Below, piece after piece: positions 41,861-50,891 of a stretch of DNA of 64,000 nucleotides; the stretch's first letter is position 1; each line of letters begins with the position of its first letter. This DNA is from Paludibacter sp. Its GTDB lineage: Bacteria > Bacteroidota > Bacteroidia > Bacteroidales > Paludibacteraceae. Below the pieces are notes generated by a model that had not been told where the DNA came from, made no database searches, and saw only the letters and a list, made by a program, of their open reading frames with translations. The stretch is from contig JAQTUE010000018.1 of the NCBI GenBank assembly GCA_028710415.1, forward strand, positions 1 through 64,000, in the 5' to 3' direction. The translations under genes and the position numbers were made by a program.

Positions 41861-42898
41861 CTATAGTTTTAATAAGTCCAATTCAGCCTTCCGGTGTAGT
41901 ATATTTAGTTTACTTACAAATCGCTCCATACTATAATTACTCCTTTTACTTTTTATGTTTTGTGGATGTCCTCGTTTAACTGGATTTGGATGACAGAGAA
42001 ATTCTATCAGTTGAATGATATCAACTTTTAATGACTCAATTGGAATTGAATTCCTGATTTCAATTAATGCTGTATGAAATGCATTCTGCAAATAGGGTTC
42101 ATCATTTGTAAACGACATGCTGATACCTATCGGCATCAAAACTCTCAGGTTTTTCATAATATGCGCTGACATGCTTATCCCGGAAATATAATAGGTAATC
42201 ATACTTCCTAACAAAAAACAATCAATCGCATAATTTCGCTCGTGCCATTCATCTTGTTTATATTGATACCAGATTTCCGGAGGCGCGTAATTCTTATCCC
42301 CGGAATATGAATATTGATCATATGGACCTCCTAATGCCGGACACATGGATCGTCCTAAATCACCAATTTTCGATTCACTTTTAAACAAAAGTATATTGGA
42401 GGGTTTTATGTCCTGATGGGATACTTCAATACCATGAAGTTGTTTAATACCTGTAGCAATATCATGCAATGATTTTAATTTCCAGGAAAAATCCAATGAC
42501 TTTGAAAAATTCAATTTATGACGGACATCCCCATCTGCCAGATTAAAAATCAAATAAGGAACCAATGGATAAGTATATCCGGTCATAGTTTCTTCTCCGG
42601 AACCAATTACAAAAGAAACTTTTGTAACCCGCTTATCCTGACAATAAGTTGACAGATTCTTTTCATATTGAAAGGCATTTGACATGATCTGCATATTCTC
42701 CATAAAGGTTTTATCCATTTCGGCGAATCCGTTTATATTAAATGCCTTCATAAAATACTTCCGGTCTAATTTTTCAACTTCATAACAGACCGAAAAAAAA
42801 CCACCGGTATCCCCGGTATCTTTAACGATTTTCTTTACTACTTTCCAACCTTGTTGGAGTGTCCTGCCTTCTAAATTGTGAGCTGCGATGTCTTTCAT
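41861..42898 (-). CDS. Eukaryotic-type serine/threonine protein kinase
   Basis: The 345-aa soluble protein has a protein-kinase fold: Lys51 in KYFMKAFN (beta-3), HQDIKPSNILLF with catalytic Asp163 and Asn168, DLG (180-182) in place of DFG, the P+1/APE region NYAPPEIW (about 203-210), and Asp226 in YAIDCFLLGSM of helix F. The glycine-rich loop is weak (GDTGGFFSVCYEV). The important residues are kept, so it is probably active. There are no membrane segments or PASTA/FHA domains. It is the first gene of a two-gene unit with the TPR protein; no cognate phosphatase is nearby. Its target is unknown. Confidence 0.85.
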   Translation of the reverse strand: MKDIAAHNLEGRTLQQGWKVVKKIVKDTGDTGGFFSVCYEVEKLDRKYFMKAFNINGFAEMDKTFMENMQIMSNAFQYEKNLSTYCQDKRVTKVSFVIGSGEETMTGYTYPLVPYLIFNLADGDVRHKLNFSKSLDFSWKLKSLHDIATGIKQLHGIEVSHQDIKPSNILLFKSESKIGDLGRSMCPALGGPYDQYSYSGDKNYAPPEIWYQYKQDEWHERNYAIDCFLLGSMITYYISGISMSAHIMKNLRVLMPIGISMSFTNDEPYLQNAFHTALIEIRNSIPIESLKVDIIQLIEFLCHPNPVKRGHPQNIKSKRSNYSMERFVSKLNILHRKAELDLLKL

Positions 42899-43017
42899 GT
42901 AATGTTTAATTTAAGGTTATATACTAACTATCTGAATCTCTCAAGAAACAAAAAAAACTACATTAGGCACACAGACCACATTATTTATTTACAATTTATT
43001 CATTAATCTACCATTTA

Positions 43018-43195
43018 CTAGTGACCATTTACTAGTGACCATTTACTATTGACTATTAACCACTTACTATTAATTTCTTACTATTGACTATTCTTCTCAC
43101 TAATTACCTTAATCAACTAATTAGCCAATCAACTAGTAAACCAATCAACTTAATTAACCAATTAACTAATCAACCAATCAACTACCCACTATTCA
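43018..43195 (-). repeat. Iterated-word array after the RteC gene
   Basis: Reading the minus strand from the RteC stop codon, TTGATTGG, TTAATTGG and TTGATTAG units (43190-43100) are followed by AATAGTCAATAGTAAG and GTAAATGGTCACTA units and finally the tail AATGAATAAATTGTAAATAA (about 43007-42988). The TTGATTGG words have the same sense relative to the upstream gene as those after pth, the S4-protein gene and rfbA. Confidence 0.85.
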
Positions 43196-44272
43196 CTACC
43201 GTCTCTTCCTCTGCTTTTCCTCTTTCTCCAACCCGAAATTTTCAAATGCTTGTTTCAACCGGTCAAGAAATGGGGTCTTGTCATACCGGCTCGTGGCTTT
43301 GGTAAGTTTCACTTCCACATCCTTCATTTGCAGATCAAATAATCCACTAAAGTATGCTATCAATTCTTTGCGGGTGAGTTCCTTTTTATTTTTTCGCTCA
43401 ATAATATTCTCTTTATGCAGTGCTGCCACCAGTTCAATCAAATCGGTAACACTGGCATTCCAGGAATAGGGAGTGACTAAAGCAGGTGGCATTGACTGCA
43501 GGGATTCAATTTTTTGAACTGTCAACACTTTCATTTCCAGTTCGAGTTTCTTAGTATAGCGGTCTATCTCCAGCAGACAAAGAGTTTCATAATCAGGAGT
43601 CACCGAAATTTTATTTTGTATATACGTGTTACGTTCCGATTGTAATACCATGAATTTAAAATCATAGAGTTGATCCTGCATGAAATTCAATTTTGAAACC
43701 GTATTGGGTAACTTGTCACATTTCCGTTTCAAATCCTCTAAATCAAATTTATAATAATTGAAAATCCGATCGGAATTATTTCGTTCAATCCGGATCATTT
43801 CCTCTTTTGTTTCTTTGATTACTTCTTCCGTACCGCAAGTAATAAGTACCTTGAAATAAAACGAATAGAATTCATCACCATAATCACCGTTTTTATCCCT
43901 GCGGCAGAATTCAGTCACCTTGCGTGCGAAGGTCTCGATGTCATTCTTCAGGGTAATCAGAAAATTGATTTCAGTACCTTTGCTAAAAATCACTTTGTTT
44001 TGATTTTCAGGGAATCCTTTCCAGTTCTTAATATCATTCAAACATCCCGAAGCATAGTCATACGAGATATGAACATCCCTTACTTGTTTCATTACCTCCT
44101 CCAATTCCACCAGAAAATTATTGTAATACGTATCAAATTCAACCTGGCAGAAATGAACTATTTTTCCATCGATCTCAGTTTCTACAATCGATGGTTGCAA
44201 CAATGCATCATTAAATACTTTTAGGGATGCTAGAAAATAGGCATTTAAATATTTTGCTTTCTCTGTATTCAT
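43196..44272 (-). CDS. RteC domain protein
   Basis: The 358-aa soluble protein matches the RteC family, known from the regulator of conjugative-transposon excision in Bacteroides. The N-terminal half is helical (YYNNFLVELEEVMKQVRDVH); the C-terminal part (about 270-350) has the RteC-like DNA-binding region (WNASVTDLIELVAALHKENI, NKKELTRKELIAYFSGLFDL, TPFLDRLKQAF). No transfer or integrase genes are present, so it is a stand-alone member, of unknown target. The iterated words start right after its stop codon. Confidence 0.75.
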   Translation of the reverse strand: MNTEKAKYLNAYFLASLKVFNDALLQPSIVETEIDGKIVHFCQVEFDTYYNNFLVELEEVMKQVRDVHISYDYASGCLNDIKNWKGFPENQNKVIFSKGTEINFLITLKNDIETFARKVTEFCRRDKNGDYGDEFYSFYFKVLITCGTEEVIKETKEEMIRIERNNSDRIFNYYKFDLEDLKRKCDKLPNTVSKLNFMQDQLYDFKFMVLQSERNTYIQNKISVTPDYETLCLLEIDRYTKKLELEMKVLTVQKIESLQSMPPALVTPYSWNASVTDLIELVAALHKENIIERKNKKELTRKELIAYFSGLFDLQMKDVEVKLTKATSRYDKTPFLDRLKQAFENFGLEKEEKQRKRR

Positions 44273-44490
44273 TCAGGTTCAAATTTAACAATAATCAATC
44301 AATTATCTAAATCGACAACAAATATACATTTTATTTATATTAATTCCTAATATATTCGTTTCTATTATCACCTATTTTAACCGATTCAGTTTTGGTTTGA
44401 TTTATTTGTTTAAAGATAGTAGGTAGTTTTTGCCCGAAGCCGACTTCTGTTAAATAACAGTGTTATCAGTCATGAGAATTCTGTTGTTCA

Positions 44491-45651
44491 TTATTGAAAT
44501 AATTTCTGTGAAAATTCAGCCAGTTGCTGACGCCAAAATTTCCACTCATGGCCCGCTACCATTTCATGTGCTTCGCAGTTAATTCCTTTCTTCATAAGCA
44601 TATCTATGAAATTTAAGTAGCCCGGAAAACGAATGTCTTTACTACCACAGCTTATCCATAAAAGTTTAATTTTATTATTTACATCATTGTGATTATCCAG
44701 AATACCCGGAATATATTTATCAATTTGAAAATCTCTGTCGCTTAAGATTCCAGCACTGAATTCTCCAATCCAGGAAAATGTATCCATGTTTCGAAGTGCA
44801 ATTACAAAGGCTTGCCCTCCACCCATGGATAAGCCTGCTATAGCTCTGTTTTGCGAACCATTAGCAACCCGAAAACGTTTTTCTACTAGCGGAATAATAT
44901 TAGATATTAATTCATTTTCAAGAGTTGTTATTCCTTCAGGAGAACTGCCACCAGACCATGATCCGTCAGTCATACCATTAGACATAACAACAATCATTGG
45001 TACAGCCTTTTTTGCTGCAATCAAATTTTCTAAAATTACATCAGCTTTTCCATCTTTGTACCAGCTTGTTTCACAATCGCCACCTCCATGCCTTAAATAA
45101 AGAACAGGAAATTTTCGTGAGGCTTCAGTTTCATATTCTGCAGGAGTGAATACAACCAAATCTTTCATTTTATTGAGTGGAGTAGAAAAATATTTAATAA
45201 TGTATATAGTACCATGTGGTATTTTCTGTAATTCATCAAATCTTTGTTGAAAACCTGACACTTCAACGATACTAGCATCCAATGCCTGGCCCGCCTTTAC
45301 TTTTGGATTTGCTAAGTCAAGACACCTGACACCATCGATAAAAAAGAAATACTCATAGACTCCAGGAGCAACCGAGTTGATAGTAATACTCCAAATACCG
45401 GCAGTATCTCTACTCAACTCTTTGGAAGGATTATCCCAACCATCAAACATTATATGCACTTTGTTTGCTATTTTTGCTTTGATTCGAAAAGTTATGCTGT
45501 TGTCGGCATTAACAATGGGTGAGAAAGGAGAGTTGGGTCCATTCCACCAACCTTTTGTAGAATAATTGTTTTGCATGACTTGTGCATGCAAAAGTTGAGT
45601 ATTTAGAATAAAAATGAAACAAAGTAATAAAAATAATTGAGTATTTTTCAT
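44491..45651 (-). CDS. Secreted esterase, E-set plus alpha/beta-hydrolase
   Basis: The 386-aa protein has a signal peptide (FLLLCFIFILNTQLLHA), an N-terminal immunoglobulin-like E-set domain (about 45-130, KVHIMFDGWDNPSKELSRD and GVYEYFFFIDG) as in CE1-like esterases and isoamylase-type proteins, and an esterase-D/CE1-type catalytic domain. GLSMGGGQ contains the nucleophile Ser275, and GHEWKFWRQQL the catalytic His near the C terminus. It probably removes acetyl or feruloyl groups from plant polysaccharide. It is the last gene of the beta-mannan group, 46 bases downstream of the GH30 gene. Confidence 0.87.
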   Translation of the reverse strand: MKNTQLFLLLCFIFILNTQLLHAQVMQNNYSTKGWWNGPNSPFSPIVNADNSITFRIKAKIANKVHIMFDGWDNPSKELSRDTAGIWSITINSVAPGVYEYFFFIDGVRCLDLANPKVKAGQALDASIVEVSGFQQRFDELQKIPHGTIYIIKYFSTPLNKMKDLVVFTPAEYETEASRKFPVLYLRHGGGDCETSWYKDGKADVILENLIAAKKAVPMIVVMSNGMTDGSWSGGSSPEGITTLENELISNIIPLVEKRFRVANGSQNRAIAGLSMGGGQAFVIALRNMDTFSWIGEFSAGILSDRDFQIDKYIPGILDNHNDVNNKIKLLWISCGSKDIRFPGYLNFIDMLMKKGINCEAHEMVAGHEWKFWRQQLAEFSQKLFQ

Positions 45652-45697
45652 ATTTAGGTCGGAAGAATTAATATAAAATTTTGAGTATTTTTTATCC

Positions 45698-47203
45698 TTA
45701 TTTTATTTCCAAATTGGCTTTCCAGCAATAAGTGCCAACACAACCGGGTTTAAGCTTTATATTAGCATATTTACCTTTGTACTGAATGCAAAAATTTTCA
45801 TTCGAATAGGAATCATTCGATACTATAAGTACTATTTTACCATCGGGAGTTTTAAAAGCTACATTCGGCAAAACCTGTATATTGTTGATTAACGCGGTAC
45901 GCATTACTTCTGGACGTTCTTCATCTTGTGTTAAGCTAAGCGCTTGTTCGCCAGATGCAGTAGAAGCAATGCGACTCGATCCGGGACAAACAAATTTGGA
46001 TGCATGACCTATAACGTAGTAGGCGAGGTTGCGCGTAACAATATTGCCATCGATAGAGATAGCTCCTTGACACATAGTACAACCTCCATTATCGGTATGC
46101 GGGTTGTTTTGCAAATCCCCGGCTAGGTTCCATAGTATGACATTTTTGCTCCAGTTTCTAGATGTATTGACTATCAAACGTTTTACCTGTCCTGCAATAT
46201 CAAAAGCTTTACCGGGAGTATCCACAACCATTTGTTCTGTAAAATAGATATTCTTGTCAGGACGTGCATTATGCAATATACTCATTGTATTTATATCTCC
46301 TCTGTAATTATGAAAGCCGCTGCCGTCGACATAATCTCCTATAACAGGATCGCTGAGTAAGGTAAGCGGGTAATCCGGGCGATCACAATTATGATCAAAA
46401 AGAATTATTTTTGAAGTGATGTCTTTTTTTCTAAAAGCCGGAATTAAATAATTTTTTAAAAAGGCCTTCTGCTCATGATTAAACCATGGCATACTCGGGG
46501 TATTATTTGAATTTAAGGTTTCATTTTGAATTGTAATGGCATCTATCGTAATGCCCTCATATTTCATTGCCTGAATGTATTTTACAAAGTAATTTGCATA
46601 TACATCATAACATTCCTTTTTCAAAGCTCCTCCACGAACATTAGCATTCTCTTTCATCCAAACAGGAGCTGACCACGGCGATCCCATAATTTTAATATCT
46701 GTATTTATCTTAAGTATTTCTTTCAAAACAGGTACCACGTCTTTCAAATCTTGTGAAAGAGAAAACTTTTTCAGATTATAGTCAGTTTCACCTTTTTCAA
46801 TATCATCATATGAAAACACAAAACTATTCAAATCAGATGCTCCTATGCTTAACCGCAGATAACTAACACCGACGTTTTCAACAGCAAAAAGCTCTTTTAG
46901 AATTTTTGTTCTTTCTAAAGGTACCATTTTCATTAATAATTCAGCACTGCCTCCCGTCAATGCAAATCCAAACCCATCCATTGATTGCATTTTCTGATTA
47001 TCATCAACTACTATTGGATAAATTCGCCAAGGCTGTTTGTCTTCAAAAACTATTGTGTCATTTTGTTTTTCGAGCAACTCACCTCTGTTGGGAGTTGTAA
47101 CCCACGAATCTACAAAGGTTTTGATTGGACTTTCGGCTTTTACTTTGGAAGGAAGTACAACAAACAGAACTGCTGTACAAAGAATTAATTTAAGGTATTT
47201 CAT
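45698..47203 (-). CDS. GH30 family glycoside hydrolase
   Basis: The 501-aa protein has a signal peptide ending AKVKA-like (MKYLKLILCTAVLFVVLPSK) and a GH30 barrel: MDGFGFALTGGSAELLMKM, SYLRLSIGASDL, IMGSPWSAPVWMKEN, ITIQNETLNSN with acid/base Glu228, IYFTEQMV with nucleophile Glu323, then the beta side domain. GH30 members include beta-glucosidases, beta-1,6-glucanases and xylanases; subfamily 3 or 1 looks likely, but the substrate cannot be told. Placement with mannan-degrading enzymes suggests action on plant hemicellulose or mixed glucan. Confidence 0.88.
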   Translation of the reverse strand: MKYLKLILCTAVLFVVLPSKVKAESPIKTFVDSWVTTPNRGELLEKQNDTIVFEDKQPWRIYPIVVDDNQKMQSMDGFGFALTGGSAELLMKMVPLERTKILKELFAVENVGVSYLRLSIGASDLNSFVFSYDDIEKGETDYNLKKFSLSQDLKDVVPVLKEILKINTDIKIMGSPWSAPVWMKENANVRGGALKKECYDVYANYFVKYIQAMKYEGITIDAITIQNETLNSNNTPSMPWFNHEQKAFLKNYLIPAFRKKDITSKIILFDHNCDRPDYPLTLLSDPVIGDYVDGSGFHNYRGDINTMSILHNARPDKNIYFTEQMVVDTPGKAFDIAGQVKRLIVNTSRNWSKNVILWNLAGDLQNNPHTDNGGCTMCQGAISIDGNIVTRNLAYYVIGHASKFVCPGSSRIASTASGEQALSLTQDEERPEVMRTALINNIQVLPNVAFKTPDGKIVLIVSNDSYSNENFCIQYKGKYANIKLKPGCVGTYCWKANLEIK

Positions 47204-47263
47204 AATAAATATTTTATATTGAAGTATTATTAGCTATGCATTAAAAAGAACCAAATCAATAGT

Positions 47264-47305
47264 AAAAAAGAAGAGTGCAGAAACGACAATTCGCTCTACA
47301 CTCTT
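47264..47305 (-). terminator. Terminator of the esterase-GH2 unit
   Basis: Minus strand GAAGAGTGTAGA pairs with TCTGCACTCTTC (one G-U or mismatch) and is followed by TTTTTTAC. It separates GH2 from GH30, so GH30 needs its own promoter, which I could not identify. Confidence 0.65.
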
Positions 47306-47430
47306 CCGCCTTAAAAAAAACTAATTTATAGAGTTGTACAGTTTCACAATTACAATCAAATGTCTTCTTTTTAAGTCCAACCAAGTACTAACAGTTTGAA
47401 AATATCTGGGTATTTCAGTTACAATTAGTG

Positions 47431-50022
47431 TCAATAGCTATCTGATAAAGACATCATCTCCAGTTTGGTTGGATTTATACTTTTATCTTTTGGTGTAAAT
47501 ATCAGCGTAAGTTCTTTGCCAGGCAATAAATCAAAATAATTATCGCTAAAAAACCCTTCAATACCTGCAAAATTTAGATATAAATCTTTGGCTAATACAA
47601 CTGTTTTCAATGTAATTTGCCAGTCAGTACCTTGTTTTACTACTTTAAATTCAATATTAGGTTTTGGTAATTGCAAGTTTTTAGGTTGCGTAAAGAAGTA
47701 GGTTTTTTTAGCCAAAATTCCATTGTTAGTCTTTATAGAAAGTGCTAAATATGTATTAGAAACGTTTTGAGTCCAATGAATTGTTGGTTGAACAGAAACA
47801 GTTGAAACAGAATTTGCCTTTATTATAACCGGTTGAATAGATGATTGAAGTATCTTTCCAGAAAAATCGCAAACGTTAATTTCCAATTTTGCAGGTATGT
47901 CTTTCAATTTATCGGATACAACTGCAATACATGTATTATTTTCATTTTTATATGCAGAAATGATAATCGGTTCAAATGAACGTTTAATTTCGTATTGCAA
48001 GGCTTTCCAGCGGTGAAAGTAATCGCAGCTTGACCACGATGCTACTGGCCAACAATCGTTAATTTGCCAAACAATAGATCCCATATTGGTTGGCATCGCC
48101 CTACGATGGGATTCGATAGCAAACTGAATGCCATAAGCCTGTAAAACCTGACCAACATATAGAAACTTTTCAAAATTATCCGGAATGTGATAATACATTT
48201 TCATGTAATCCTTTATTGCCATATTTCCAATACCACTTCGTTGATGAGCTTTCATTACTTCAGATTCGATATTATAATCTTCCGGAAGAGCATATTTTTT
48301 TACTGTTTCAAATTCAGGGAAGGACTGAAAACCATATTCACTCATGAAGCGACCAATATTTGTAGCATATTTCTCAAATGGCTCTCTGGCATGCCAAACA
48401 CCCCAATAATGCACATCACCATCGGGATTGTTATTACTTGAATATTTCCCAGGAACAATGCTTGATGGAGAAGACTGCCAATATGCAATTTCAGGAGTAT
48501 TTTTTTTTACAGCAGCAGGTAAAATATGATTAAAGATGGTGTCATAAGCAGCCCAAATTTGCTTTCTTTGCTGTTCTGAATAATTCTTTTGCCAGCCCCA
48601 TCCACCATCTTTATTTTCATTTTGCCATGCAATATCAATCTCATTGTTTCCACACCAAAGAGCAATCGATGCATGATTTCGTAAACGTTGTACTTGATAT
48701 TCAGCTTCTTTTGTGATGGATTTCAGAAAGGATTCGTTACCTGGATAAAGTGAACATGCAAACATAAAATCCTGCCAAACTAATATACCATTACGATCGC
48801 ATAGCTGATAGAAGTATTCATCTTCGTAAATACCTCCACCCCAAACACGAAGCATGTTAATATTAGATTTTACTGCAGTATCTATTTCCCAATCGTATAC
48901 ATCTTTTGTTACTCTATTTAAGAACATGTCATTTGGAATGTGATTTTCACCTTTTGCGAACACAGGAATTCCATTTAATTCGAAATAAAAGGAATGACCA
49001 ATACTATCCGGTTTTTGAACTAAACGCAAAGTTCGAAGACCTATTTCTTTGCTCTTGCTATCCGAAGAGTTACCAATATTTATTGTAGCTTTAATATCAT
49101 ACAAATTAGGTTTTCCTAGTCCATTTGTCCACCAGCGTTTAGGGTTATTTATTTGAAAAGGGATATTTACATCATTGTTCCCAATCTTTAGTTGAATTTC
49201 TTTTTTTATTGCAGGCTTACTGTCAATCGAAATTTCTATATTGGCAACTTGATTCTTTGTCGATTTAACCTGCAATTGACCATTCAAAACTGCAAGTTTG
49301 TCTGACAAAGATTTTTGTTTCACATAGAAATCTTCAATTTTTACATTGTTCCAGGCCAAAACAGATATTGGTTTCCATATGCCAGAGGTGACAAATCGAG
49401 GTCCCCAATCCCAGCCAAAATGATAGGGCGCTTTACGAACAAAAGGACTCACTAACTGATCTCTTGTCAAACCACCATTTTGAGCCTGATCATTTACTGC
49501 TATCAATCTTAATCCATAATCTTTCAAGAGCTTGAGACCTTTGTTAATTGGTGAGTGAAAATAGATATATAATTTATTTTCACCTTGTTTCGCAATAGCC
49601 TTACAATCGACAGTCCATTCCAGGAACATATTATCAGCTGAAAGGATTTTCTTATCGTTTAAATACACTTCTGCATATGTATCTAAACCCTTGAAATTTA
49701 ATTCCAGATTTTCTTTACTTAGAAATTCCGGGGATAAATTAAAAGAAGTTTGATAAACCCAATCTGTTTTATCAATCCACTGAAGTTTGTGTTCGTTTAA
49801 TCTATAGAATGGATCTTCTATCAATTTATTGGATAATAAATCGGTATGTACACATCCTGGAACTGTAGCCGAATGCCAATTAGTTGAATCAATCTGTCTA
49901 AATTTCCAGCCATCATTAATTTTGAAAGAAAGTGGGCTCGCTTGTAACAAAGTTGAAATACTTAGTAGTACTGACATCAACAACACACTTGATAAAGTTT
50001 TATTTTTAATCATTTCTGACAT
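47431..50022 (-). CDS. GH2 beta-mannosidase
   Basis: The 863-aa protein has a signal peptide (VLLMSVLLSISTLLQA) and the GH2 beta-mannosidase layout: sugar-binding domain (WHSATVPGCVHTDLLSNKLI, PFYRLNEHKLQWIDKTDWVY), immunoglobulin-like domain, and TIM barrel with LRVWGGGIYEDEYFY, WCGNNEID (acid/base Glu461) and FMSEYGFQSFP (nucleophile Glu562). It should release mannose from the non-reducing end of beta-1,4-manno-oligosaccharides in the periplasm. Its start overlaps the upstream esterase gene by 17 bases, implying translational coupling. Confidence 0.94.
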   Translation of the reverse strand: MSEMIKNKTLSSVLLMSVLLSISTLLQASPLSFKINDGWKFRQIDSTNWHSATVPGCVHTDLLSNKLIEDPFYRLNEHKLQWIDKTDWVYQTSFNLSPEFLSKENLELNFKGLDTYAEVYLNDKKILSADNMFLEWTVDCKAIAKQGENKLYIYFHSPINKGLKLLKDYGLRLIAVNDQAQNGGLTRDQLVSPFVRKAPYHFGWDWGPRFVTSGIWKPISVLAWNNVKIEDFYVKQKSLSDKLAVLNGQLQVKSTKNQVANIEISIDSKPAIKKEIQLKIGNNDVNIPFQINNPKRWWTNGLGKPNLYDIKATINIGNSSDSKSKEIGLRTLRLVQKPDSIGHSFYFELNGIPVFAKGENHIPNDMFLNRVTKDVYDWEIDTAVKSNINMLRVWGGGIYEDEYFYQLCDRNGILVWQDFMFACSLYPGNESFLKSITKEAEYQVQRLRNHASIALWCGNNEIDIAWQNENKDGGWGWQKNYSEQQRKQIWAAYDTIFNHILPAAVKKNTPEIAYWQSSPSSIVPGKYSSNNNPDGDVHYWGVWHAREPFEKYATNIGRFMSEYGFQSFPEFETVKKYALPEDYNIESEVMKAHQRSGIGNMAIKDYMKMYYHIPDNFEKFLYVGQVLQAYGIQFAIESHRRAMPTNMGSIVWQINDCWPVASWSSCDYFHRWKALQYEIKRSFEPIIISAYKNENNTCIAVVSDKLKDIPAKLEINVCDFSGKILQSSIQPVIIKANSVSTVSVQPTIHWTQNVSNTYLALSIKTNNGILAKKTYFFTQPKNLQLPKPNIEFKVVKQGTDWQITLKTVVLAKDLYLNFAGIEGFFSDNYFDLLPGKELTLIFTPKDKSINPTKLEMMSLSDSY

Positions 50023-50845
50023 TTGATTTTTTTGTTTTTCTAATTTCCTCTAAGCAATTAATTAAAATGGGGAAAGCAGGATCTGTCATATTATGACCAT
50101 ATCCACCAAGTTCATACAATTCAGTTTTATTATGACCCATAACCTTCATCATTCGCATTAAATAAGCATTTTCTTCATATCTTCCTAACATTTCCATTTC
50201 ACGATCTCCGGTAATAAGAATCATAGGGGGTGCGTCTTTCCTGACATAATAAACAGGTGCAAATTTATCAATCAAAGGTTGTGTGTCTGGGATTCCTCTC
50301 TCTCGTCTAATTGTAAAATGAGTTATCATTTGTCCGCTGAGAGGGATAATAGCTGCAATTCTGTTTGCATCTATATTATATCTACCGAGCCATTCTTTAT
50401 CCAAACCAATCATTGCAGCAAGGTAACCGCCTGCGGAATGTCCAGAAATAAATATTTGATTGGTGGTTCCACCGTAATTTTCAATATTCTTGAAAACCCA
50501 GGCTACAGCTGCAGCAGCATCTTCAATGTAAGCAGGACATTTTACTTTTGGATTTAACCTGTAGTTCACTGCTATAATACAATATACTTTATTTTTGAGT
50601 TGTTCCGGAATGAACTTTTCTCCTTCAGTTAAACCTCCACCGTGGAACCACACAATAGTAGAAAATTTTTTGATGCATTTGGGATAATAAATATCCAAAA
50701 CACACCTTTGTCTGATATATTCATCACTTCGGTTTATTGCCTCATCGTAATAATTGATATTTTCACTTTTTACATAAAGGCTATCTTGAGCGAATAGCAC
50801 TAATGACGCAAAACTAAAAGTAAATATGAACAATAATTTCTTCAT
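50006..50845 (-). CDS. Secreted alpha/beta-hydrolase (acetyl/feruloyl esterase-like)
   Basis: The 279-aa protein has a signal peptide (LFIFTFSFASLVLFA), the oxyanion motif HGGG (68-71), and the nucleophile elbow GHSAGG with Ser137. The Asp is in LITGDRE and the His in GGYGHNM. This pattern is of the hormone-sensitive lipase/BD-FAE-like esterases, which deacetylate xylan or mannan. Its overlap with the GH2 mannosidase gene suggests that it removes acetyl groups hindering mannosidase action. The substrate is inferred from context. Confidence 0.85.
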   Translation of the reverse strand: MKKLLFIFTFSFASLVLFAQDSLYVKSENINYYDEAINRSDEYIRQRCVLDIYYPKCIKKFSTIVWFHGGGLTEGEKFIPEQLKNKVYCIIAVNYRLNPKVKCPAYIEDAAAAVAWVFKNIENYGGTTNQIFISGHSAGGYLAAMIGLDKEWLGRYNIDANRIAAIIPLSGQMITHFTIRRERGIPDTQPLIDKFAPVYYVRKDAPPMILITGDREMEMLGRYEENAYLMRMMKVMGHNKTELYELGGYGHNMTDPAFPILINCLEEIRKTKKSNVRND

Positions 50846-50872
50846 GGATATTTACTTAAATAAATACTCAGA

Positions 50873-50880
50873 CAAAGATA
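50873..50880 (-). promoter_or_regulatory. -7 element for the esterase-GH2 pair
   Basis: On the minus strand TATCTTTG matches TAnnTTTG and lies about 30 bases before the esterase start at 50845. No clear TTTG at -33. Confidence 0.4.
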
Positions 50881-50891
50881 TGTAGGTATAT

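Noticed and set aside
39291..44272. Integrated conjugative element because of RteC
   Set aside because: No integrase, relaxase, transfer genes or attachment repeats were found.
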